NCBI GenBank assembly: GCA_028386065.3
Contig: JAKUCV010007160.1
Coordinates: 75,324 to 139,323 of the forward strand
Source: Turnera subulata
Lineage: Eukaryota > Streptophyta > Magnoliopsida > Malpighiales > Passifloraceae
Direction of reading: 5' to 3'
Length of the DNA: 64,000 bases
This document shows, piece by piece, positions 12,111-20,495 of the stretch; position 1 is the stretch's first letter; every line of letters starts with the position of its first letter. The position numbers and the translations under genes are program-made. The notes under the pieces are model-generated. The model did not search any database. It was not told where the DNA came from and saw only the letters and a list, made by a program, of their open reading frames with translations.

Positions 12111-13212
12111 CTATTCATCCATGAATGACTTGAGTAAGGACTGCAAGTCATCTTTAGTAGTCGGCTGATACGCCTGTTGGAATGCTTGTGGAGGTTGTTT
12201 TGGAGAAAATCCAGGAGGGCCTCTTCCGGTTGGATTTTGGTTGGACTGCTGAGGCTTCCAAGAGAAGTTAGGATGATCCCTCCAACCTGAGTTGATGGTG
12301 TTCGAGTAAGGGTCTCTCTGGACTCGCTGACTAACTTGCTCGTGGTATGGTTCCTCATAGCCACCCTCTGCTGGGCACTCCGGATACCCTCCTTCACATC
12401 TAGCACATGAATGAGAATGTCCTTTCCCATTCAGCTTCATCAAAGCATCCATCTTGGCGTTTAATAGGTTGATTGCGTCTAGCTCAAGAACACTGGCAGG
12501 TTTTTTGCCGGATACCTCGGCAGACGATTCAAATTTGTTGCTGGCGGTGTGCTCGAATAGATCATACACATCCTCAGTGTCTTTGGCTAAAGCTACACCT
12601 CCGGCTGCAGCATCAACATGTGCACGGAGGGTCTCGTTTAGGCCGGCATAAAACTTTTCCACAATCAGCCAATCAGGCAGGCCATGCTGTGGGCATCTTC
12701 TTAAAGTATCCTTAAATCTTTCCCACTCATCGTAGAAAGATTCATTAGATTTTTGCTTGAATTCAATGATGCTATTTCTTAACGTCATGGTCTTGCTAGG
12801 GGGGGCAGAAATTTTTTAGAAAAGCCTGAGATAGGGCAGCCCATATACCAAATGTCCCAGGAGGTTGTGCAGTCAGCCACGCCTTTGCCTTATCTTTGAG
12901 TGAGAAAGGGAAAAGGCGTAGTTTGATAGCATCCTCGGAGGCTCCATTCATCTTGATAGTGTCGCAGATTTCCAGGAAATCTTTCAAGTGCTAATTAGGA
13001 TCTTCGAAAGAGTAGCCCCCGAAAGGATCTTGCTGGATTATTTTGATCAGAGTCGGCTTTAGCTCAAAGTTATTAGCTTGCACAGTTGGGCGAACCACAC
13101 TGGACTATGCAAGGGTTGCATTGAGAATAGAGAAATTCTGGACTGGTCTATGCCGAGGTCCGTATTGGACTCCCTCGATCTCCTCGATGACGCGTTTTAC
13201 ATGTCCCTCCAT
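12111..13212 (-). pseudogene. Gag of Athila-like element
   Basis: On the minus strand an ATG at 13212 opens a Gag with the retrotransposon gag core KLRLFPFSLKDKAKAWL (about 12920-12870), then SFYDEWERFKDTLRRCPQHG and a leucine-rich tail, and a low-complexity glutamine/proline region up to the stop near 12111. Two in-frame stops (about 13105 and 12991) and a frameshift in a run of seven G/C bases (about 12797) break it. A CARCEGGYPEC segment near 12390 is a weak cysteine cluster, as seen in Athila Gags. Gag would form the particle of this element; here it is a pseudogene. Confidence 0.85.
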
Positions 13213-13327
13213 CTCTCCTTCAATAAGACTTGAACAAACCTGATGAAAAAGAAAGGAAAAAAATGCGTAAGAAGGAAATATAAAAGTCTAGATTAATCTA
13301 ATCACAAAGTTAAATAATATTAACGCC

Positions 13328-13347
13328 GATCCCCGGCAACGGTGCCA
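13328..13347 (-). promoter_or_regulatory. tRNA-Asp primer-binding site of Athila-like element
   Basis: The plus strand reads GATCCCCGGCAACGGTGCCA, which is the T-arm and acceptor end of plant tRNA-Asp with one change (GGTGCCA for GGCGCCA). Its complement, next to the 5-prime LTR on the minus strand, is the primer-binding site normal for Athila elements. Confidence 0.9.
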
Positions 13348-13353
13348 AAAACT

Positions 13354-14992
13354 TGATAACTTCCCGCAAGTATACGGGGTTGTTGTAGTACCAAGGTCGT
13401 CACACAGGGATCTTTGCTAAGTACTATTTAACTAAGCAATTTATGATTATCTTGAGAAATAATGTTGAGGATTGATGTTTGAATTGGAAAATTAAAGCGA
13501 TCAAAGACGATTAAAATCAATAATATTAAACATCTAGGACTTCGGGGAATTCCTTGCCAACATTTCCTTGCAATTAAGCTTCGCATAAGCAGACCATGTC
13601 CTGTCACTATACAGCTAGCCTATATAAAATCTATGAATTAAATCTTAAAATAAACTCTTTTAAAAGAAACGGTAAATCTAAGCTAGATCGGTAACCTAAT
13701 CTCGTAGTGCCTTAAAATCCCTTCCTAATTTACGTCCACCATCCATTAGCCAGTGACGAGGTAAATTAAGAGCATTAAGAAATTTACCTACTAAATCTCC
13801 AATAAAAATCACGCCTCCCTCGAGGTCGGTTTTTATAGCCCGGTTAATATTTTTCTATTGGTAAACGACGTTGTCACTTAACTTTTCCCTATTATGGATT
13901 TATGCTAAACGATGGCCAGTCAATTAACATAGTGAAGTTTCATTACCGGATTAAAAGAGAATAAATTAAGAAATAAAACTTTAATTAAATATGCATGGAA
14001 AAATTAACAAGTTCATCCCCTAATCCTAGACTACAAATTTAGCAAGACATAGCCTTAAAGAAAATAACAAGAACTTGGAAATAAATCATCATGATTAATT
14101 CAAGGAATAAACTTACAAGAATATTGGAGCCAACCTTGAACCAAAAGAGACAAATCCCAAGCCAAGAAACTTCCAAAAAGTAGAGCTAAATATGCTTGAA
14201 TTACAAAGGAAAGAAAAGTACAAGTACTAGGCTAATGTAGTGTGTTTTCCAATTGGAGAGTGAGTGTAGAACTTGATGCCTTCAGCTTTGATGTGGGGCC
14301 TTTATATAGTGAAGGGAGAAGAGTGTTGTGTGGCTGGAAATATAATCAAAGGAGACAAAAGAGGAGCTTGTGTGGCTCCCCCTTTTTGCGCCAAAAGTGA
14401 GGAAGTGGAGGACCACTTCATGCGCCAAAATCAGCCAACAAAAGAGCCACCTTCCCTCCATTTTTCCTCATGCAATGTGAGTGGACCTGATTTCATGCAT
14501 GGGTGGCCACTTGTGTTTGGACTCATTCTTCCCTGGATGAGGTTAGCAAAAGCACATGCAAATTGGAGTTGATGGATGAGCTTCTCACGTGAACCTTTCC
14601 TCCAAAGTGGGCTTCTAATTCCTTCTTCTTTTCTTCTTGACTATGGGCTTGGGGCCACTAGAGATTGGTCCACCATGATTTTGGGCTGCACCATGGAGGA
14701 TTTTTGGCCCAAATTCTGGAGGATTTCACCTTGTCTTGCCACGTGTCCACAGGATGCTCATGCTGAAACAGTTCACATGGGCAGTTTATGCTAGAATTGC
14801 ACATCTTGTCCGAAAAATTCAAATTTTATTTCTAAATACTATAAAAATATTAAAACCTGAAGAAAAAGCAAATATAAAGACAAAAGGAAGAAAAACACTA
14901 AAAACAAGATGGATTAATAAAATAAATAATATTTTACAAGCTAAAATTCGTTGAAAGAACCCGTGAAATGAGTGCAAAATGCGTACTCATCA
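13354..14992 (-). mobile_element. Right (5-prime) LTR of Athila-like element, full length
   Basis: This 1639-bp LTR begins TGATAACTTCCCGC and ends TGCGTACTCATCA. It contains a stretch (about 13700-14880) that the left LTR has lost. The ORFs at 14273-14954 within it are not supported as genes. Confidence 0.88.
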
Positions 14993-15200
14993 ACAATCCT
15001 CCCTTAAAGTGTATGACAACACTCACAACGCTCAAAATAAAATCTCTCTCAAAGAGTGGATATTGAGCAACAATGTAATAACAATAAGGCAATTCTCAAT
15101 TCTCAAGGATAATAGCTCATAAAAACTTGTTTGAATGTATAACAATGAATGCTTAATGTATGGAGATTTGATTTATTCAAAAGAGAGGTTTAACACCTCT

Positions 15201-15234
15201 ATTTATAAGTCTGAAAACGAACATAGCCGTTGGA
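15201..15234 (-). promoter_or_regulatory. 3a LTR core promoter: MSA-like site and TATA box
   Basis: On the minus strand TCCAACGGCTA (15234-15224) is followed 17 bp later by TATAAAT (15207-15201). TCCAACGGCTA fits the published plant M-phase-specific activator consensus (Y C Y AACGG Y Y A), the target of MYB3R proteins, at every position. A second full match, TCCAACGGTCA, is on the plus strand at 15362-15372. Use as a cell-cycle element is inferred. Confidence 0.5.
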
Positions 15235-15304
15235 AAAACATTTCTAAACACCTTTTGATAAGAAAAACGTTGAAAGTTGAAAAAGTTTCTGACATAACGG
15301 CAGA

Positions 15305-15712
15305 ACGTCGATGTTTAATAACTCAACATCGATGTTTAGCCAGTAAAATATGAAATCTGCTTCCAACGGTCACAAGAACATCGATGTTGATCAAGTGAAC
15401 ATCGATGTTATGAAATTCTGCCAAAAACAATTTAAAGACAAGAATCATAAGAACATCTATGTTTGACATTTAAACATCGATGTTTTCAGCTACTGCCAAA
15501 AACATTTTAAAGACAAGAATTATGAGAACATCGATATTGGAAACTTAAACATCGATTTTTTGAGCTACTGCCAAAGCATTTTAAAGGCAATGGTCATCAG
15601 AACATCGATGTTTAGAAATACAACATCGATGTTTTGAGCTTCTGCCGCTTTTTGATAAATCATTTTAAAACAACAACATCGATGTTGGGAAATCAAACAT
15701 CGATGTTTAGAG
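15305..15712. repeat. Paired-palindrome array in the 3a LTR
   Basis: Copies of AACATCGATGTT and decayed versions (for example with ATCTAT or GTCGAT cores) occur in pairs whose ATCGAT cores are 21 bp apart: 15307/15328, 15380/15401 and 15455/15476. Further pairs follow to about 15712. It lies upstream of the TATA box on the minus strand, in the same place as in elements 3b and 3c. Confidence 0.9.
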
Positions 15713-15993
15713 CTCAAAATTCATTTTCATGATTGATAAAGAAAAATGCTGTTTTGATGCATGAGGAAAATTGACTTTGTTTGAGCTAATATCTTAGAAG
15801 AATTTTAGTGTTAACCTTGTACAATTAAGTTCTTAAATCTTCTAGTTTTTCACTTCAATTCTTGTGCTCTTCTTCACTTCAACTTTGTGCTCTTTGAGTG
15901 ATTTCTTTTTGCTTCGGGTTTGTCGTCATTTTGAATCAATGTCGGTTTGTCAATATCAAAACCTTATGAGACAAGGAGGCATTAGAGCTAACA

Positions 15994-16008
15994 ATTTCCC
16001 CCTTTTTG
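15994..16008 (-). promoter_or_regulatory. Polypurine tract of element 3a
   Basis: On the minus strand AAAAAGGGGGAAAT immediately precedes the LTR start, the place where plus-strand DNA synthesis starts. Further copies of the purine motif lie at about 16125-16140 and 16090, the multiple polypurine tracts typical of Sireviruses. Confidence 0.85.
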
Positions 16009-17227
16009 ATAATGATAAACAAAGAAGAGTATATGTCAAGTGTATGGAATTCAAAATGAGGTTAATTCCCCCTACGTTTGTCAAAACGTGATTCCCCCTA
16101 ACTTGAAGCATATACTTTTATTTAATCTTCCCCCTTTTGGCATTAGCAAAAAGAAATAATAATGGCAAACTAAAGATCAAATTGAAGAGACATAAAAAAA
16201 TAGCAAAAGATAAGGATTAGAAAGATGGGCTCAAGCTCCCGTCATCTTCTTCGGATTGCTGCCTAGCAAAGTCTTCTTCTTCTTCATTATCAGCTGTGTC
16301 CTCATCATCCTCCACATCCATCGGGTCACCCTCCACATTCTTGTTGAAGGTCTTATCATCATTATCATTTTCCGCTTCAAAGTTGTATCCATGAAGCATT
16401 GTGTGATATGGCGGAGGTGAGTAATTGACACGTGCAAAGTAAGACCGAAGGTAATGACCCTGCCTTTGAACCTCCGTGTCAATCCTCTCAATCACTCGGC
16501 CCATGCTGATGACACTTAATTGTAAGTTGTGGATGGAGTCAGCGATGGAGTCGAATGTGGCTGCAGAGGTTCGGCCGCGAGAAGTGGATGCTCGAGAACC
16601 TTCTGCTTGGGTTGGCCCTCATGCTTCCTTGGATGGTCCGGCTTGGAATGTGGCATCACTTATTGCCCAAACCTTGGACTGAGGAACCTGAGCGCCTACA
16701 TGAGTATCAACACCTGCATTCATCAAAATATCCAACACCAAGAAAGCATATGGCAGTGGATGCTCGTTGAATAGGGATGCATATTCTGACATATGCATAA
16801 GCACAAATCGCGCCCAGTTGATTGGAACACCGTGGTGTTAGAACTCATGCCTCCTTGTTTCATTTCAGGGTTTTGATAATGACAAACCTTTGCTCAATTG
16901 ATGAAATCTTTGAAGCAAAAAGAAATCAAGCAAAGATTAAGAGCTCAAACAATGTGATCAATTTGAAGCTACAAGCAAGAAGAGAGAGATGAGTTAGGAA
17001 CTCAAAATGTACAAGGGCAATGTCAAGCAAAAAGAAGTGAAGTCAAGAACAACTTGCTCAAGAATTGAAGTCAAGAGTTAAAGTGCAAAAAGAGCTAGAG
17101 AAGTTAGGACCCCTTTGTACAAGGTAAAACACTCAACTTCTCTTAGGCATTGGCTCAAAATAAAACAAGTTTTACTCATGCATTTCATAGCATCATTTCA
17201 ATCACAAAATGTGTTTTCAAATAATGA

Positions 17228-17862
17228 ACATCGATGTAGTAAGTTTAGACATCGATGTTCCTGCCTTTGCACAATTCTTCAAAACAGGCAGAAGGCTCAG
17301 AACATCGATGTTGGCATCCCAAACATCGATGTTCTAGTGACCGTTGCACATAAAAATGGTTTGCCCGATCAAAACATCGATGTTGTGATTTGAGACATCG
17401 ATGTTCTTCATATTGATTTTTAATCTTTTTGGCAGTAGCTCCAAAACATCGATGTTGGATTATAAAACATCGATGTTCTTGTGACTGTTGGTCAAAACAT
17501 CGATGTTGTCATTAAAACATCGATGTTGTGATTTCTTCAAGGTTTTCCAAAATTTGGCAGAAGCGAAAAAACATCGATGTTCTATTGGAAACATCGATGT
17601 TCTGATAATTGATTTCAAAATGAATTTTGCCGAAGCCAAAAAACATCGATGTTTCATTTTCCAACATCGATGTTCATGCATAAACCCTTTTTCATCATAT
17701 TTTTGCGAAGCTCAAAAACATCGATGTTGAATTGGAGAACATCGATGTTGAGCACGAAAACATCGATGTTCTCAAATGCAACATCGATGTTCTACTAGCC
17801 GTTGGAACAATAATTTAAAATTGCTGGCTAGAACATCGATGTTTACAGAGAAAACATCGATG
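17228..17862. repeat. Paired-palindrome array, 20 copies, in the 3b 5-prime LTR
   Basis: The ATCGAT cores start at 17230/17251, 17304/17325, 17376/17397, 17448/17469, 17499/17519, 17573/17593, 17645/17666, 17720/17741/17762/17783 and 17835/17856. Within a pair the spacing is 20 or 21 bp, and in the run of four it is exactly 21 three times. Pair-to-pair spacing is mostly 72-75 bp. Most pairs are preceded by a GGCAGAAGC-like motif about 15 bp upstream. The array ends about 100 bp before the TATA box, in U3. Confidence 0.95.
17796..17806 (-). promoter_or_regulatory. MSA-like site in the 3b 5-prime LTR
   Basis: TCCAACGGCTA on the minus strand fully matches the plant M-phase-specific activator consensus. 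The same site is at 21422-21432 in the 3-prime LTR and at 22974-22984 in element 3a. Short motifs occur by chance; position and repetition are the support. Confidence 0.45.
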
Positions 17863-17932
17863 TTTCGCCGTTATAGCAGACAACTTTTCAGCACCCACTA
17901 TGTTCTGTTTAAGATTGTTTTTGGGTGGATTT

Positions 17933-17965
17933 AAAACGGCTCTATAACTTTTCAGAGCTATAAAT
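17933..17965 (+). promoter_or_regulatory. 3b LTR core promoter
   Basis: AAAACGGCT (17933-17941) lies about 20 bp upstream of the TATA box TATAAAT (17959-17965), with CTTTTCAGAG between them. The equivalent 3-prime LTR TATA box is at 21585-21591. The AACGGC plus TATA layout recurs in elements 3a and 3c. Confidence 0.6.
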
Positions 17966-18475
17966 TGAGTATTTTTAGCTCTGTTTTAAAATGAATCAAC
18001 TCTCTACTTACATGCATTCAATCTCATACATTCAAATCAATCTTTGTTGAGCCAATATCCTATTGATGTTTGAGTGATTATTGTATTGTTATACACCTTG
18101 AGGGAGGTTAGTTCCCTTGGTTGATTCTCAAGAAGAGGTGTATATCTTCTTGTGTGAAAAGTCTTAAAGTGAGGTATCTTCAAGCAAGAGAGCTGAAGTT
18201 CATGTGACTTGAACTTTCAGGGTTTAGGATTCTTGTGACTAGAATTCCTAGGTTGTAACGATTTGATAAGCACCCGTAAACTTAACGTAGATAGTGAAAT
18301 CTTCAAGTGAGACTTGAAGGGCTGGATTACCCACACTAGTAGAGTGTGTGTGAACCAGGATAAATTGCTTTTGTCCTTCATTCTTTCAATTCCGCATTTA
18401 ATTCCTGCTTATTTCGTTTTTGTTCGATTATCGCTATTCACCCCCCCTCTAGCGAAGGGCTATTGTCCTAACAAT

Positions 18476-18487
18476 TGGTAACGGAGC
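18476..18487 (+). promoter_or_regulatory. Primer-binding site of element 3b
   Basis: TGGTAACGGAGC follows the LTR end after AT. It is the same variant primer-binding site as in families 2 and 4, with one further change (A for G at position 6). Confidence 0.7.
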
Positions 18488-18529
18488 CTAACTCTCTGAA
18501 AGACTTAACAGTTTGAGAGGTAAATTTCC

Positions 18530-19894
18530 ATGGCTTCTTCAAGTTATTTGTATGCAGGAATCGCTGAAGGACAATCCACTACCCGTGCACCGTTCTTTGA
18601 CGGGACAAATTACGCATATTGGAAGGAAAGGATGAGAATTTTTGTCCAAGCCAATAATTTCGCAGCTTGGCTGGTGATAAAGAATGGTGTTCAAGTTCCA
18701 ACAAGGACGGAAGCGGGGTACAACGAAGATGACATCCAGAGAATCGAAAACCACTCCAAGGCAATACACATGCTCCAATGTGCGGTCAATCCGAATGACT
18801 ATCAAATAATTTCGCGCTGCGCAACAGCCAAGGAGATGTGGGAAATGCTGGGAATCATCTATGAGGAAACCGACTTCAAGCAAAATGAGACTGTCAACCC
18901 TTGTTGCATGGCAAAGGAAGAATCTCCTGAAGAGGTAAGTACTTCCTATTCAAGTGATGATTACACATTTGAAGAGCTGCAAAATGCATTTAATGAAGTA
19001 TATAGCAACTTCATTTCAATTTCTAAGGTCAATAAAAATTTAAAGAAACAAATTACAACCTTAGAAAATGATAATGAGAATTTGTCAAATGATAAGGATG
19101 AGTTATCAAGTAAAGTTGATAAGCTTGAAGAAGAAAAGTGTGCTCTCAATGTGTCTTACAATGAACTTAATAAGAAAATGTCTTCTAATGTATGTGCTTG
19201 TATTGAATTGGAAAAAGAGAATGAATCTCTTAAGCATCAAGTTGATGATTTGAAGAAAACATTAGAGAAATTTACAAATGGTAGAGATAGTCTTAATCTT
19301 CTCTTAGGACAACAAAGAAGTCCAACACAAAAAGAAGGATTAGGTGCATCTAATGTGTCAAATGTTGTCAAACCTACTGTGCTTAATGCTAAGACACATA
19401 AACATGATACTTCATCTTCTACTTATCATATTAGATCACATGTTCATGACACAAGATCATGTACTCATCATAGAAGGTCATATGCTCAAAATGCCAAACC
19501 AAATGCAAGTAGTGGAAAAGTACACTATGCTAAATTGTATGCCTACAATGGTAGATCAAATGCTAATGTTGCAAGATCACATGTACACACCGCTAAAAAT
19601 GAAAGGCTACAATATACTAAACCTAGGAAACATATGACTCAATTTAGGGAAAACAAGATTACACCTAGGGAAGACAAGTATAATAGATTGCATGAACATA
19701 GGCAATATGGTACCTATAAACAACCAAGGAGAATGCATAATCCAAATGTTATTTGTCACTATTGTAATAGGATAGGACACATTGCCCCGATATGTTTTAC
19801 TAGGCATAGACATTGGGCTCAAGAAGAAGCTCATCATTACTATGTTCCTAATCCTCAAGGACCCAAAAAGATTTGGGTACCAAAATCCTTTTGA
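18530..19894 (+). CDS. Gag of element 3b (deleted form, open frame)
   Basis: This 454-codon ORF starts at ATG 18530, 42 bases after the primer-binding site. Residues 1-120 are the copia Gag N-terminus (APFFDGTNYAYWKERM, then AKEMWEMLG). The frame then jumps near residue 118 to an acidic segment (CCMAKEESPEEV), so the UBN2 half and the first zinc knuckle are missing. Residues about 150-265 are a predicted coiled coil ending NLLLGQQRSPTQK. A His/Arg-rich region of degenerate 7-residue repeats follows (about 290-370), then one CCHC knuckle (CHYCNRIGHIAPIC, about 413-426) and the IWVPKS terminus. Element 3c has the same deletion. The open frame suggests recent activity or selection; whether it still packages RNA is unknown. 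Confidence 0.85.
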   Translation: MASSSYLYAGIAEGQSTTRAPFFDGTNYAYWKERMRIFVQANNFAAWLVIKNGVQVPTRTEAGYNEDDIQRIENHSKAIHMLQCAVNPNDYQIISRCATAKEMWEMLGIIYEETDFKQNETVNPCCMAKEESPEEVSTSYSSDDYTFEELQNAFNEVYSNFISISKVNKNLKKQITTLENDNENLSNDKDELSSKVDKLEEEKCALNVSYNELNKKMSSNVCACIELEKENESLKHQVDDLKKTLEKFTNGRDSLNLLLGQQRSPTQKEGLGASNVSNVVKPTVLNAKTHKHDTSSSTYHIRSHVHDTRSCTHHRRSYAQNAKPNASSGKVHYAKLYAYNGRSNANVARSHVHTAKNERLQYTKPRKHMTQFRENKITPREDKYNRLHEHRQYGTYKQPRRMHNPNVICHYCNRIGHIAPICFTRHRHWAQEEAHHYYVPNPQGPKKIWVPKSF

Positions 19895-20103
19895 TTTGCT
19901 TTGCAGGTAGGCTTGAAGGCATCAAGTGTACTTTGGTACCTTGATAGCGGATGCTCCAAGCAATTGACCAAAGAAGCATCCAAATTCTTGAAAACATGGT
20001 ACCCCTCACCAAGACCAAGAGAAAGGGGGAATAAGGCTTGCCAAAGAAGTAACATAGTGAGGGAGAAGCTACTAATGAAGATGATGATAATGATGGGAAC
20101 TAG
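19895..20103 (+). pseudogene. Protease start fused to the last codons of the 3-prime ORF in element 3b
   Basis: Directly after the gag stop (UGA, 19892-19894) the same frame stays open and reaches the copia protease active site LDSGCSKQLTKEA (about 19942-19980), so gag and protease are separated by one in-frame stop. About 15 codons later the sequence jumps to a GGTACCCCTCACC block found in 3a and 3c before the 3-prime ORF. It then jumps to the last 12 codons of that ORF (EATNEDDDNDGN, stop at 20101-20103). Nearly all of pol and of the 3-prime ORF was therefore deleted, in at least two steps. Confidence 0.8.
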
Positions 20104-20495
20104 GAACCATCTTTCTAAACCCTTATCCTTATTATCCCTTATGCTTTGTTTTCCATAAAATACTTTACCATATGCATGAACTTAGGGGGAAGTATAAGTC
20201 ATACCTTAAAGGGGAAGAATACGTATATGCATCATCATTTCAGCACATATAGAAGTGTATAGGTGTAGCTAATATGTTTCAAAAGCACCACCTATTTCTT
20301 ACATAAGCACTTCTCAACCTCTTCTTATCATTATTTCTTTTTGCTAATGACAAAAGGGGGAAGATAAGAAGAAGTATATGCACCAAGTTAGGGGGAATCA
20401 CAATTTGAAATACATAGGGGGAATTATCCTTATGTTAAACTCGTAAAAATTGGCATATCCTTCTAGTTGTTTGTCATTATCAAAAAGGGGGAAAT
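20104..20495 (+). other. 3-prime non-coding region of element 3b with repeated polypurine motifs
   Basis: Purine runs lie at about 20187 (TAGGGGGAAG), 20350 (AAAAGGGGGAAG), 20390 (TTAGGGGGAATC), 20417 and, next to the LTR, 20482-20494 (AAAAAGGGGGAAA). They are interleaved with AAGTATATGCA-type motifs. Multiplied polypurine tracts are a known Sirevirus trait. Confidence 0.8.

Larger units (their letters stand above)
8488..14992 (-). mobile_element. Athila-like Ty3/gypsy element lacking pol
   Basis: The element is 6505 bp, begins TGATAACTTCCC and ends GTACTCATCA at both LTRs, and is flanked by a perfect 5-bp TSD ACAAT (8483-8487 and 14993-14997). It has a tRNA-Asp-type primer-binding site, gag and an aspartic protease region on the minus strand. 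The coding sequence stops just where reverse transcriptase should start; RT, RNase H and integrase are absent. It sits in the LTR of element 3a. Confidence 0.92.
14998..15993 (-). mobile_element. U3 part of the 3a 3-prime LTR
   Basis: On the minus strand this starts TGTTAGCTCTAATGCCTCC at 15993, next to a polypurine tract, and holds the palindrome array and core promoter. The rest of the LTR lies at 8140-8487. The whole LTR without the insertion is about 1.34 kb. Confidence 0.85.
16836..18473 (+). mobile_element. 5-prime LTR of element 3b
   Basis: It is 1638 bp, from TGTTAGAACTC to CCTAACA. Compared with the 3-prime LTR it lacks about 68 bp near 18065, between short repeats of TTGAGTG-like sequence, and keeps about 34 bp near 17600 that the other lacks. 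Confidence 0.9.

Noticed and set aside
13328..13347. tRNA-Asp-like sequence.
   Set aside because: Only the last 20 bases of the tRNA are matched, exactly at the LTR border; it is a primer-binding site and not a tRNA gene.
15135..15353. 72-codon plus-strand ORF and the 75-codon ORF at 15864-16091.
   Set aside because: Both lie within the minus-strand LTR and polypurine region of element 3a and have no domain.
17115..17811. Several 70-100 codon ORFs rich in NIDV and HRC repeats (also at 20775-21444, 22968-23355, 40194-40379, 42742-43065, 46183-46446).
   Set aside because: They are translations of the AACATCGATGTT palindromes (AAC-ATC-GAT-GTT reads Asn-Ile-Asp-Val), occur on both strands, and differ between copies. 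They are not genes.
17228..17862. CRISPR-like array of short repeats with spacers.
   Set aside because: The repeat is a 12-bp palindrome in an LTR of a plant retrotransposon, spacers are not uniform and are themselves related, and no cas gene is present.
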